Below, one piece after another: positions 25,736-35,537 of a DNA stretch of 64,000 nt (within the stretch, counting starts at the first letter, position 1; the number at the start of each line of letters is the position of its first letter). This stretch comes from Ectopseudomonas mendocina (lineage in GTDB: Bacteria > Pseudomonadota > Gammaproteobacteria > Pseudomonadales > Pseudomonadaceae). The translations under genes and the position numbers were made by a program. The notes beneath the pieces were generated by a model, which did no database searches, was not told the origin of the DNA, and saw nothing but the letters and a program-made list of their open reading frames with translations. The DNA is taken from the NCBI RefSeq assembly GCF_016008875.1, contig NZ_JADTQG010000014.1, positions 98,934 to 162,933 of the forward strand, given 5' to 3'.

Positions 25736-27006
25736 TGCGTACCGCAATCCTCGGCGCCCGCCTGATAGACCCTGCCAGTGGTCTGGATCAGGTCAGCGAC
25801 CTCTTTATCGACGGCGGCAAGCTGGCCGCCATCGGCCAGGCCCCGGCCGGTTTCACTGCCGACAAGACGCTCGAGGCCCAAGGCCTGATCGCCGCGCCCG
25901 GCCTGGTCGACCTGTCCGTGGCCCTGCGCGAGCCGGGCTACAGCCGCAAGGGCAGCATCGCCACGGAAACCCTGGCCGCTGCGGCCGGGGGCGTCACCAG
26001 CCTGTGCTGCCCACCGTTCACCAAGCCGGTGCTGGATACCTCGGCCGTGGCCGAGCTGATCCTCGACCGTGCCCGCGAAGCCGGGCACACCAAGGTCTTC
26101 CCCATCGGCGCGCTGAGCAAAGGGCTGGCCGGCGAACAACTTGCCGAGCTGGTCGCCCTGCGCGATGCCGGTTGCGTGGCCTTCGGCAACGGCCTGGACA
26201 ACTTCCGCAGCAGCCGTACCCTGCGCCGCGCGCTGGAATATGCAGCCACTTTCGATCTGCAGGTGATCTTCCACTCGCAGGACGCCGACCTGGCCGAAGG
26301 CGGCCTCGCGCACGAAGGCCCGACCGCCAGCTTCCTCGGCCTGGCCGGCATCCCGGAAACCGCCGAGACCGTGGCCCTGGCGCGCGACCTGCTGCTGGTG
26401 GAACAGAGCGGCGTGCGCGCGCACTTCAGCCAGATCACCAGCGCCCGCGGCGCCGAACTGATCGCCAATGCCCAGGCCCGCGGCCTGCCGGTGACCGCCG
26501 ATGCGGCGCTGTACCAGCTGATTCTCACCGATGAGGCGCTGATCGATTTCTCCAGCCTCTACCACGTGCAGCCGCCGCTGCGCTCGCGGGCCGACCGCGA
26601 CGGCCTGCGCGATGCAGTGAAGGCCGGGGTGATCTCCGCCATCGCCAGCCACCACCAGCCGCACGAGCGCGACGCCAAGCTGGCGCCCTTCGCCGCCACC
26701 GAACCGGGCATCAGCAGCGTGCAACTCCTGCTACCGCTGGCCATGAGCCTGGTACAGGACGGCCTGCTGGATCTGCCGACGCTGCTGGCGCGCCTGTCCA
26801 GCGGGCCGGCCGCCGCATTGCGCCTGCCGGCCGGCAAGCTGGGCGTCGGCGGCGCTGCCGATATCGTGCTGTTCGATGCGCAGGCATCCACCGTCGCCGG
26901 TGAACAGTGGTACTCCAAGGGCAGCAACTGCCCGTTCATCGGCCATTGCCTGCCCGGTGCGGTGCGCTACACACTGGTCGACGGGCATATCAGCTACCAG
27001 AGCTGA
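25735..27006 (+). CDS. pyrC': PyrC', inactive dihydroorotase-like partner of PyrB
   Basis: 423 residues with the amidohydrolase fold. The zinc-binding His-x-His of active dihydroorotases is replaced: the conserved strand reads LSVALREPGYSRKGS where active enzymes have HVHLREPG. Later metal ligands are also absent or changed. This matches the structural, non-catalytic pDHO required for assembly of the Pseudomonas aspartate transcarbamoylase complex. It overlaps pyrB by one base and ends before a strong terminator. A functional dihydroorotase must be encoded elsewhere. Confidence 0.93.
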   Translation: MRTAILGARLIDPASGLDQVSDLFIDGGKLAAIGQAPAGFTADKTLEAQGLIAAPGLVDLSVALREPGYSRKGSIATETLAAAAGGVTSLCCPPFTKPVLDTSAVAELILDRAREAGHTKVFPIGALSKGLAGEQLAELVALRDAGCVAFGNGLDNFRSSRTLRRALEYAATFDLQVIFHSQDADLAEGGLAHEGPTASFLGLAGIPETAETVALARDLLLVEQSGVRAHFSQITSARGAELIANAQARGLPVTADAALYQLILTDEALIDFSSLYHVQPPLRSRADRDGLRDAVKAGVISAIASHHQPHERDAKLAPFAATEPGISSVQLLLPLAMSLVQDGLLDLPTLLARLSSGPAAALRLPAGKLGVGGAADIVLFDAQASTVAGEQWYSKGSNCPFIGHCLPGAVRYTLVDGHISYQS

Positions 27007-27014
27007 GCCATCCA

Positions 27015-27042
27015 AGCCCGCCGTCTGGCGGGCTCGTTTTTC
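27015..27042 (+). terminator. Rho-independent terminator after pyrRBC'
   Basis: Stem agcccgcc / ggcgggct with loop gtct, followed within two bases by a T5 run. Confidence 0.88.
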
Positions 27043-27260
27043 GTGGGTGCGCCAAGCGCACCCTGCGCCCTGAAGACGCCCCATCCCATCCGCGACACGC
27101 GCCGCACTCGCCACGACATTGGACGAATGAGTGACTCGACGGTCATGATCCACGTCAGGTTAGCAGCCGAAATTTTCCAAATGCCACCGCCCTATGACCC
27201 GCTCGCGCCCACTGGCGCCGGCCTGGCGTCGCGCTGGCCTTGTTCAGGAGCTTTTGAGTT

Positions 27261-29168
27261 ATGTCGCGCTTACCTGTGATCGTGGGTTTTGGGGGTTACA
27301 ACGCAGCCGGGCGCAGCTCCTTCCACCATGGTTTTCGCCGTACCGTACAGGAGTCGCTGGAGCCTCAGGCGCGCCAGGAAACCCTGGCCGGGCTGGCGCA
27401 GATGATGAAGCTGGTACGCGTGGTCGATGGCCAGTATCAGGATCAGGACGGCCAGGCGCTGAGCCTGGCCGAGATCGAAAGCCGCTACGCCAAACAAATC
27501 CTCACCGGCACCCTGGTGCGCCGCATCGAGAAGCAGCACCTGGACCCGGACGCCGCCCACTGGCAGAAAAGCATCGGCGTCGCCCCCGCCAATGGCGCCA
27601 ACCTGAGCTTCATCACCCAGCGCAAGCAACTGCCCGAGCCGCTGCCGGCCAATTGGTCGATCGAAGAGCTCGAGGGCAACGAAGTACGCGTCACCCTGCA
27701 TGACAGCTGCGAATTCAAGGTCGATAGCTATCGCCCGCTCGCAGTGAAATCCGCCGGCCAGTTGCCCACCGGCTTCGAGCCGAGCGAACTGTATAACGCT
27801 CGTTTCCACCCACGTGGCCTGGCCATGACCGTGGTCGGCGTCACCGATGCCCTGCGCTCGGTGGGCATCGACTGGCAGCGCATCGTCCAGCACGTTGCCC
27901 CGGACGAGATCGCCGTATTCGCCAGTTGCATAATGAGCCAGCTCGACGAGAACGGTTTCGGCGGCATGATGCAGTCGCGCCTCAAAGGCGGCCGCGTCAC
28001 CGCCAAGCAGCTGGCCCTGGGCCTCAATACCATGCCGGCTGACTTTATCAACGCCTACGTGCTCGGCAGCGTCGGCACCACCGGCAGCATCACCGGCGCC
28101 TGCGCCACCTTTCTCTACAACCTGCAGAAGGGCATCGAGCAGATCGCCGCAGGCAAGGCGCGCGTGGTCATCGTCGGCAGCAGCGAGGCGCCGATCAACC
28201 AGGAGTGCATCGAGGGTTACGGCGCCATGGGCGCGCTGGCTACCGAAGAAGGCCTGCGTCAGATCGAGGGCAAGAGCGATGTGGACTTCCGCCGCGCCAG
28301 CCGCCCGTTCGGCGACAACTGCGGCTTCACCCTGGCCGAGGCCTGTCAGTTCGTGGTGCTGATGGACGACGAGCTGGCCCTGGAGCTGGGTGCCGATATC
28401 CACGGCGCGGTGCCGGACGTGTTCATCAACGCTGATGGTTTCAAGAAATCCATCTCTGCGCCCGGCCCGGGCAACTACCTGACCGTGGCCAAGGCCGTGG
28501 CCAGCGCCGTGCAACTGCTCGGCCTGGACGCCGTGCGCAATCGCAGCTTCGTCCACGCCCATGGCTCCAGCACCCCGGCCAACCGTGTCACCGAGTCGGA
28601 GATTCTCGATCGCGTCGCCAGCGCCTTCGGCATCGAACAGTGGCCGGTCACGGCGGTGAAGGCCTTCGTCGGCCACTCCCTGGCCACCGCCAGCGGCGAT
28701 CAGGTGATCGGCGCCCTCGGCGCCTTCAAGTACGGCATCGTGCCGGGCATCAAGACCATCGACGCCGTCGCTGACGACGTGCATCAGGATCACCTGAGCC
28801 TGTCCACCGAAGACCGTAAGGTGGGTGAGCACGCGCTGGACGTGGCCTTCATCAACTCCAAGGGCTTCGGCGGCAACAATGCCAGCGCCCTGGTACTGGC
28901 CCCGCACGTGACCGAGCGCATGCTGCGCAAGCGCCACGGCCAGGCTGCCTTCGACGCCTACCTGGCCCGCCGCGAGGGCACCCGCGCCGCCGCAGCCGCC
29001 TACGACCAGCAGGCGCTGCAGGGCAAGCTGGACATCATCTACAACTTCGGCAACGACATGATCGACGACCAGGCGATCTCCATCACCACCGAAGAAGTGA
29101 AGGTGCCGGGCTTCGACCAGCCGCTGGTGTTCAGGAAGGACGAGCGCTACAGCGATATGCTCGATTGA
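27261..29168 (+). CDS. fabY: FabY, beta-ketoacyl-ACP synthase that initiates fatty acid synthesis
   Basis: 635 residues, much longer than FabB/FabF (~410). The thiolase-fold active site is visible: nucleophile Cys281 in ITGACATFLYN, His434 in VHAHGSSTPANR and His472 in FVGHSLATASGDQ. Size and sequence match P. aeruginosa PA5174, which condenses acetyl-CoA with malonyl-ACP in place of FabH. The ~200-residue N-terminal extension has no recognisable catalytic motif. Ribosome site AGGAG at 27246-27250 supports ATG 27261. It stands alone after the pyr terminator and is convergent with cysQ across a REP hairpin, which matches the PAO1 neighbourhood. Confidence 0.93.
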   Translation: MSRLPVIVGFGGYNAAGRSSFHHGFRRTVQESLEPQARQETLAGLAQMMKLVRVVDGQYQDQDGQALSLAEIESRYAKQILTGTLVRRIEKQHLDPDAAHWQKSIGVAPANGANLSFITQRKQLPEPLPANWSIEELEGNEVRVTLHDSCEFKVDSYRPLAVKSAGQLPTGFEPSELYNARFHPRGLAMTVVGVTDALRSVGIDWQRIVQHVAPDEIAVFASCIMSQLDENGFGGMMQSRLKGGRVTAKQLALGLNTMPADFINAYVLGSVGTTGSITGACATFLYNLQKGIEQIAAGKARVVIVGSSEAPINQECIEGYGAMGALATEEGLRQIEGKSDVDFRRASRPFGDNCGFTLAEACQFVVLMDDELALELGADIHGAVPDVFINADGFKKSISAPGPGNYLTVAKAVASAVQLLGLDAVRNRSFVHAHGSSTPANRVTESEILDRVASAFGIEQWPVTAVKAFVGHSLATASGDQVIGALGAFKYGIVPGIKTIDAVADDVHQDHLSLSTEDRKVGEHALDVAFINSKGFGGNNASALVLAPHVTERMLRKRHGQAAFDAYLARREGTRAAAAAYDQQALQGKLDIIYNFGNDMIDDQAISITTEEVKVPGFDQPLVFRKDERYSDMLD

Positions 29169-29171
29169 GCC

Positions 29172-29224
29172 GTAGGGCGGGTGCAACCCGCCATGGGCGA
29201 TGTGGCGGGTTTCACCCGCCCTAC
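29172..29224. repeat. Palindromic repeat between convergent fabY and cysQ
   Basis: gtagggcgggtgcaacccgcc at the left and its near inverse ending ccgccctac at the right form a ~53-bp hairpin filling the intergenic space; same family as 21991-22039 and 57914-57966. Confidence 0.82.
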
Positions 29225-29226
29225 AA

Positions 29227-30041
<815 letters not shown>

Positions 30042-30045
<4 letters not shown>

Positions 30046-30608
30046 GGGCGGTACTCCCCGCGCTGAGTGAGCAGGTCGCGCACCAGGTACAGCGCCGCCA
30101 GTGCGCGGCCCTCGCTGAATTGCTCGTGCTGGGCCAGGCTGGACAGCTCGCGCAGGCTGATGCGGTCGACCCGCATCGGCTCGGGCTCGTCGCCGGGCAG
30201 GCGCTCCTCGTACAGATCGCGCGCCAGCACCACCTGGATCTTCTGGCTCATGTAACCGGGCGACAGACTCAGCTCGGTGATGTACTCCAGTTGATGCGCG
30301 CCGAACCCCGCCTCCTCCTTGAGCTCGCGATTGGCCGCCACCAGCACGTCCTCCCCCGGCTCGATCAGCCCCTTGGGCAGCGACAGCTGATAGTCATCGG
30401 TGCCGCCGCAGTATTCCTCGATCAGCACGGCGTGCTCGGCGTCGAGCATCGCCACCACCATCACCGCACCATAACCGGCGCCCTTGCCGACCAATCGCTC
30501 GTAGGTGCGCTCGGTACCGTTGGAAAAACGCAACTGCACCTCCTCGACACAGAACAGGCGGCTGCTGGCGACGATCTCGCGGGCGAGAACCGTGGGTTTT
30601 TGACGCAT
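30042..30608 (-). CDS. nudE: ADP compounds hydrolase NudE (Nudix)
   Basis: 188 residues. The Nudix box GLIEPGEDVLVAANRELKEE followed by AGF fits GX5EX7REUXEEXGU. The N terminus MRQKPTVLAREIVASSRLF is NudE-like. It cleaves ADP-ribose, NADH and diadenosine polyphosphates. An upstream open frame to 30812 overlaps the divergent HAD gene and is not family-like, so ATG 30608 is chosen. It is operonic with cysQ. Confidence 0.92.
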
Positions 30609-30732
30609 GGGGCGACTCCTTGGCGAGACCTGGTCGGTTATCATACAGCGGCTTTTGCGATTATCCCCGGCGCAGATTGCGCGATCGCGACGCGCGCCGG
30701 CAGATTCACGACTTTCATTACCTGGCGTGCCC

Positions 30733-31395
30733 ATGCCTTCACTCACCTGGCACCAGATCGACACTGTCCTGCTGGACATGGACGGCACCCTGCTCGATCT
30801 GCACTTCGACAATCACTTCTGGCTCAAGCACCTGCCGCAGCGTTATGCCGAACATCATGGCATCAGCCTGGCGCTGGCCGAGGCCGAGCTGCTGCCGCTG
30901 TTTCGCCAGCACGCCGGCACGCTGAACTGGTACTGCACGGACTTCTGGAGCCGCGAACTGAAGTTGTCGATCCGCGAGCTCAAGCGCGAGGTCGCCGACC
31001 TGATCGCCCTGCGCGCGGATGCCGAGCTGTTCCTTCGCGCCCTGCGCGAGGCCGGCAAGCGTGTGGTGCTGATCACCAACGCGCATCGCGATTCGCTGTC
31101 GTTGAAGATGGAACGGGTCGAACTGGCGCCCTGGTTCGAGCGCCTGATCAGCTCTCACGACTACGGCTTTCCCAAGGAGAACCAGCAGTTCTGGTTCGCC
31201 CTGCGTCAGGACGTCGGCTTCGATCCGGCGCGCAGCCTGTTCATCGACGACAGCCTGCCGATTCTTCGTAGCGCCGGACAGTTCGGTGTCGCCCACCTGC
31301 TTGCCGTGCGTCAGCCGGACAGCCGGGCCGAGCCGAAGGACACCGAAGAATTCGACGCGGTGGAGGATTACCAGGAGTTGCTGCAGGGCCTGTAG
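30733..31395 (+). CDS. yrfG: YrfG-type HAD family hydrolase (GMP/IMP nucleotidase)
   Basis: 220 residues. HAD motif I is LLDMDGTLLDLHFDN, motif II is VLITNAHRDS, and motif III/IV is the Lys of FPKENQQ followed by LFIDDSLPIL. The cap is the helical C1 type. E. coli YrfG dephosphorylates GMP and IMP. It is divergent from nudE with a 124-bp gap. Its TAG stop lies inside a REP element, so the last codon context is supplied by the repeat. Confidence 0.9.
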   Translation: MPSLTWHQIDTVLLDMDGTLLDLHFDNHFWLKHLPQRYAEHHGISLALAEAELLPLFRQHAGTLNWYCTDFWSRELKLSIRELKREVADLIALRADAELFLRALREAGKRVVLITNAHRDSLSLKMERVELAPWFERLISSHDYGFPKENQQFWFALRQDVGFDPARSLFIDDSLPILRSAGQFGVAHLLAVRQPDSRAEPKDTEEFDAVEDYQELLQGL

Positions 31396-31456
31396 CCCGG
31401 ATGCAATCCGGGGATAGCCTCGAGGCGCAAAGCGTCCCGGATTGCATCCGGGCTAC
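31392..31456. repeat. Palindromic repeat, GTAGCCCGGATGCAATCCGGG family
   Basis: gtagcccggatgcaatccggg and its inverse cccggattgcatccgggctac bracket ~22 bp between convergent yrfG and fdhD. The element provides the yrfG stop codon. Confidence 0.82.
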
Positions 31457-31467
31457 GAAGCGGGAGC

Positions 31468-32292
31468 CTAGGGCGCCGGGCTGTAGACGCGTGGCGCGCT
31501 GTGATGCGGCAGGTGGATGAGGTTGAGACGGTGCCGACGCGCCCAGCGCACGCACAGCTCGGTCGGCGCGGAGAGGCTGACCAGGCTGGCGAAGCCGGCA
31601 CGCACCGCCTTGTGGATCAGTTCCAGGCTGCAGCGACTGGTGACCACGACAAAGCCGCGGCGGGCGTCGCGGTTTTCACGGTTTAGCGCGCCGATCAGCT
31701 TGTCCAGGGCGTTGTGCCGGCCAATGTCTTCGCGGCACAGGACGATCTCACCACATTCGTCGACGAACAGTGCCGCGTGCAGCGCGCCGCTCTGGCGCGC
31801 CAGCTTCTGCACTTCACCGATGCGCGTACGCAGGTCGGCCAGGTGCGCGGCCGGTGGCAGCGGGTTGACGCTCAGGGTGTCGAGTTGCGGCAGCGCCTGC
31901 TCCAGCGCTTCGACACCACACAGGCCACAACCACTGGTACCGGCCAGATTGCGCCGCTGCTGCTTGAGCGCCCAGAAGGCACGACTGGCAATCTCAACGT
32001 CGGCGCTGAATGCCTCACCCGCGCGCTTGAGCTGGATGTCGTAGATATCCTCGGCCGCCGCCACGACTGCAGACGTCAGGCTGAAGCCGACGACGAAATC
32101 CTCCAGCGCACTGGGCGATACCATCATCACCGCATGGTTGATGCCGTTGTAGGCGATAGCCAGCGCACATTCCTCGGCCAGCACCGCATGCCCCACGCTG
32201 GCGGTCTCGTCCAGTTCGGCATAGGCGTAGCCGCCCGCTGCCGGGCTGGCGGCGATTTCATCAGCAGGTGAACGTGGAGCACGGTGAGTCAT
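31468..32292 (-). CDS. fdhD: FdhD, sulfur carrier for formate dehydrogenase maturation
   Basis: 274 residues. The conserved cysteine loop GTSGCGLCG carries persulfide from a cysteine desulfurase to the Mo-bis-MGD cofactor. Other family segments are ECALAIAYNGINHAVMMVSP, EDFVVGFSLTSAVV, EIVLCREDIGRHNALDKLIG and VVVTSRCSLELIHKA. It is the terminal gene of the fds group, 70 bp after fdsD, and supplies sulfuration of FdsA. Confidence 0.95.
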   Translation of the reverse strand: MTHRAPRSPADEIAASPAAGGYAYAELDETASVGHAVLAEECALAIAYNGINHAVMMVSPSALEDFVVGFSLTSAVVAAAEDIYDIQLKRAGEAFSADVEIASRAFWALKQQRRNLAGTSGCGLCGVEALEQALPQLDTLSVNPLPPAAHLADLRTRIGEVQKLARQSGALHAALFVDECGEIVLCREDIGRHNALDKLIGALNRENRDARRGFVVVTSRCSLELIHKAVRAGFASLVSLSAPTELCVRWARRHRLNLIHLPHHSAPRVYSPAP

Positions 32293-32362
32293 GTGATGCG
32301 GATTCCTCGCGATGATCGCAGGGCGCCTGGCGGCGCCGTGCGAGACAGCCGGATTGCAGCAC

Positions 32363-32611
32363 TCAGACAGTAACAGCCTGCGGCGCGATCTGCCCGCGCG
32401 AATCGCTCAGCACCCGCAACGCGAACTCGCTCAGGCCTTCGCCGCCGCTGGCGTCCAGGTGAGCGTAAAGCGCCGTGCGCATCTGCGGGTCCCACTGGCG
32501 TCGCAGATGCTGAGCGTACTCGCTACGCGCCTGCTCCTGGTCGGGCTGGGAAGCGAAGAAGGCGCCGATCTGGTTGGCCATCTTGATCAGTTGCGTGGCG
32601 TTCATGCCCAT
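32363..32611 (-). CDS. fdsD: Formate dehydrogenase delta subunit
   Basis: 82 residues. MNATQLIKMANQIGAFFAS and HLRRQWDPQMRTALYAHLD are hallmarks of the FdsD family. FdsD is a small subunit of soluble NAD-linked formate dehydrogenases, thought to help maturation or stability. Two start choices six bases apart (32611 and 32605) cannot be separated. It lies between fdsA and fdhD. Confidence 0.93.
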   Translation of the reverse strand: MGMNATQLIKMANQIGAFFASQPDQEQARSEYAQHLRRQWDPQMRTALYAHLDASGGEGLSEFALRVLSDSRGQIAPQAVTV

Positions 32612-32687
32612 GGCTGTGCTCCGCGAATGGGGCGGTACAGGTTGGCGCAGTGCGGGTGCGCACGGCGCACCCTAGCGATCAGCGGTT

Positions 32688-35522
32688 TCATAGCTGCACC
32701 ACCGGCAGCAGGCTGACCTGCTCGCGGGTGAAGCTATCGAACTCCTGCTGCCAGTCGGACGGCGTCTCGACCTTGCGCACCTGCACCGCGGTGACCTTGT
32801 ACTCCGGGCAGTTGGTGGCCCAGTCTGAGTTGTCCGTGGTGATCACGTTGGCGCCGGATTCCGGGTGGTGGAAGGTGGTGTACACCACCCCCGGCTGCAT
32901 GCGCTCAGTGACCTTGGCACGCATCACCGTCTCGCCGGCACGGCTGTTGATGCCGACCCAGTCGCCGTCCTTGATGCCACGATCCTCGGCGTCCACCGGG
33001 TGCAGTTCGAGGATGTCCTCGGCGTGCCAGGCCTTGTTGGCGGTACGCCGGGTCTGCGCGCCGACGTTGTACTGCGAAAGGATGCGCCCGGTGGTCAGCA
33101 CCAGCGGCCGCTTGCGCGAGGTGCGTTCCTCGGTCGGGATGAACTCGGTGACCACGAACCGCCCCTTGCCACGCACGAAGGCGTCCTCGTGCATGATCGG
33201 CGTGCCTTCCGGCGCCTCGTCGTTGCACGGCCACTGGATGCTGCCCATGCGCTCGAGCTTGGCGTAACTGACACCGGTGAAGGTCGGCGTCAGCGCGGCG
33301 ATCTCGTCCATGATCTCGGACGGATGGCGGTAGTTCATCGGATAGCCGAGGGCGTTGGAAAGCGCCACGGTCACTTCCCAGTCTTCCTTGCCAGCCAGCG
33401 CCGGCATCACCTTGCGCACCGGCGAGATGCGCCGCTCGGCGTTGGTGAAGGTGCCGTTCTTCTCCAGGAAGGAGGCGCCAGGCAGGAACACGTGGGCGTA
33501 CTTGGCGGTTTCGTTGAGGAACAGGTCCTGGATAACCACGCACTCCATGGCCTTGAGTGCATCGGTGACGTGCTGGGTGTCGGGGTCCGACTGCGCCGGG
33601 TCCTCGCCCTGGATGTACATGCCCTTGAAGGTGCCGGCATGCGCAGCAGCGAGCATGTTGGGGATGCGCAGGCCCGGCTCGTCGAGCAGCTTGACGCCCC
33701 AGGCGGCCTCGAATTGCGGCCGCGCCACCGGGTCGGAAACGTGGCGGTAGCCCGGCAGCTCGTGGGGGAAGGAACCCATGTCGCAGGAGCCCTGCACGTT
33801 GTTCTGTCCGCGCAGCGGGTTCACGCCCACCCCGGGACGGCCGATGTTGCCGGTGGCCATGGCCAGGTTGGCGATCGCCATTACGGTGGACGAACCCTGG
33901 CTGTGCTCGGTGACGCCCAGGCCGTAGTAGATCGCCGCGTTACCGCCGGTGGCATACAGCCGCGCAGCCGCGCGCACCGAGGCGGCCGGCACTCCGGTGA
34001 GGGCTTCCATGGCCTCGGGGCTGTTGCGGTGTTCGCTGACGAAGGTGCGCCATTGCTCGAAGCCTTCTGCCTCGCAGCGCTCGGCGACGAAGGCTTCGTT
34101 GACCAGGCCCTCGGTGACGATCACGTGACCCAAGCTGTTGAGCAGCGCGACGTTGCTGCCAGGACGCAGTTGCAGGTGATGCTCGGCGCGGATGTGCGGG
34201 CTGCGCACCAGATCGATGCCGCGCGGGTCGGCAACGATCAGCTTGGCGCCCTGGCGCAGGCGACGCTTGAGCTGCGAGCCGAACACCGGGTGGCCGTCGG
34301 TGGGGTTGGCACCGATCACCAGCACCACGTCGGCGGACAGCACCGAGTCAAAATCCTGGGTACCGGCGGACTCGCCGAGGGTCACCTTCAGGCCGTAGCC
34401 GGTCGGCGAGTGACACACACGCGCACAGGTGTCGACGTTGTTGTTGCCGAAGGCGGCGCGCACCAGCTTCTGCACCAGGTAGGTTTCCTCGTTGGTGCAA
34501 CGAGAGGAGGTCAGGCCGCCGACCGCATTGCGGCCGTACTGCGCCTGGATCTCCTTGAAGCGTCGGGCGGCGTAACCGATGGCCTCGTCCCAGCTCACCG
34601 AGCGCCACGGCTCGTGGATGCTGTCGCGGATCATCGGCGTCTTGATGCGGTCCGGGTGGGTCGCGTAGCCCCAGGCGAAGCGGCCTTTGACGCAGGCGTG
34701 GCCGTGGTTGGCGTGGCCGTTCTTGTTCGGCACCATGCGCACCACGGTGTTGCCCTTGACCTCGGCGTTGAACGAGCAGCCGACACCGCAGTAGGCGCAG
34801 GTAGTGGTAACGCTGCGCTCGGCCTGGCCCAGCTCGATCACCGACTTTTCCATCAGTGTGGCAGTCGGGCAGGCATTGACGCAGGCACCGCAGGACACGC
34901 ACTCGGAGTCGAGGAAATCCTCGTCCTGGCCGGCGGCCACGCGCGAATCGAAGCCGCGGCCGTCGATGGTCAGGGCGAAGGTGCCCTGCACTTCCTCACA
35001 GGCGCGCACGCAGCGGTTGCAGACGATGCACTTGGACGGGTCATAGCTGAAATAGGGGTTGGACTCGTCCTTGGTCTCGGCCACGTGAGTTTTCACCGGG
35101 TCGTAGCGCACCTCGCGCAGGCCGACCACACCGGCCATGTCCTGCAGCTCGCAGTTACCGTTGGCCGAGCAGGTCAGGCAGTCCAGCGGGTGGTCGGAGA
35201 TGTACAGCTCCATGGTGCCGCGACGCAGTTCGGCCAGTTTCGGGCTCTGCGTGCGCACCACCATGCCCGACTCCACCGGGGTGGTGCAGGACGCCGGGAA
35301 GCCGCGGCGGCCTTCGATTTCCACCATGCACAGGCGGCACGAGCCGAACGGCTCCAGGCTATCGCTGGCGCACAATTTCGGCACAGCGATGCCGGCCTCC
35401 TGGGCCGCGCGCATCAGCGAGGTGCCGGCCGGCACGGTGATGGCGTTGCCGTCGATTTCCAGGGTTACCGGAGCACCGCTGCGAGCAGGGGTGCCATAGT
35501 CGAGTTCACGATACAGGGCCAT
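32688..35522 (-). CDS. fdsA: NAD-dependent formate dehydrogenase, catalytic alpha subunit
   Basis: 944 residues. In order: an N-terminal [2Fe-2S] domain (CASDSLEPFGSCRLC, with CTTPV), an HxxxC...C site (HPLDCLTCSANGNC), two [4Fe-4S] ferredoxin motifs (CIVCNRCVRACE, CVSCGACVNACP), a further [4Fe-4S] (CAYCGVGC) and the molybdopterin domain. The metal ligand is Cys370 in ARVCHSPTGYG, so this is a cysteine rather than selenocysteine enzyme. It oxidises formate to CO2 and passes electrons to FdsB. The enzyme is cytoplasmic with no signal peptide. Spacing to fdsB is 15 bp. Confidence 0.96.
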   Translation of the reverse strand: MALYRELDYGTPARSGAPVTLEIDGNAITVPAGTSLMRAAQEAGIAVPKLCASDSLEPFGSCRLCMVEIEGRRGFPASCTTPVESGMVVRTQSPKLAELRRGTMELYISDHPLDCLTCSANGNCELQDMAGVVGLREVRYDPVKTHVAETKDESNPYFSYDPSKCIVCNRCVRACEEVQGTFALTIDGRGFDSRVAAGQDEDFLDSECVSCGACVNACPTATLMEKSVIELGQAERSVTTTCAYCGVGCSFNAEVKGNTVVRMVPNKNGHANHGHACVKGRFAWGYATHPDRIKTPMIRDSIHEPWRSVSWDEAIGYAARRFKEIQAQYGRNAVGGLTSSRCTNEETYLVQKLVRAAFGNNNVDTCARVCHSPTGYGLKVTLGESAGTQDFDSVLSADVVLVIGANPTDGHPVFGSQLKRRLRQGAKLIVADPRGIDLVRSPHIRAEHHLQLRPGSNVALLNSLGHVIVTEGLVNEAFVAERCEAEGFEQWRTFVSEHRNSPEAMEALTGVPAASVRAAARLYATGGNAAIYYGLGVTEHSQGSSTVMAIANLAMATGNIGRPGVGVNPLRGQNNVQGSCDMGSFPHELPGYRHVSDPVARPQFEAAWGVKLLDEPGLRIPNMLAAAHAGTFKGMYIQGEDPAQSDPDTQHVTDALKAMECVVIQDLFLNETAKYAHVFLPGASFLEKNGTFTNAERRISPVRKVMPALAGKEDWEVTVALSNALGYPMNYRHPSEIMDEIAALTPTFTGVSYAKLERMGSIQWPCNDEAPEGTPIMHEDAFVRGKGRFVVTEFIPTEERTSRKRPLVLTTGRILSQYNVGAQTRRTANKAWHAEDILELHPVDAEDRGIKDGDWVGINSRAGETVMRAKVTERMQPGVVYTTFHHPESGANVITTDNSDWATNCPEYKVTAVQVRKVETPSDWQQEFDSFTREQVSLLPVVQL

Positions 35523-35537
35523 GGGGACGCCTCCGGA

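Noticed and set aside
27043..27260. Small gene between pyrC' and fabY
   Set aside because: Short frames here have no ribosome site and run into fabY in the wrong frame; the region is better explained as the fabY promoter.
32688..35522. Selenocysteine formate dehydrogenase
   Set aside because: Residue 370 is encoded by TGT (Cys), and there is no in-frame TGA in the gene.
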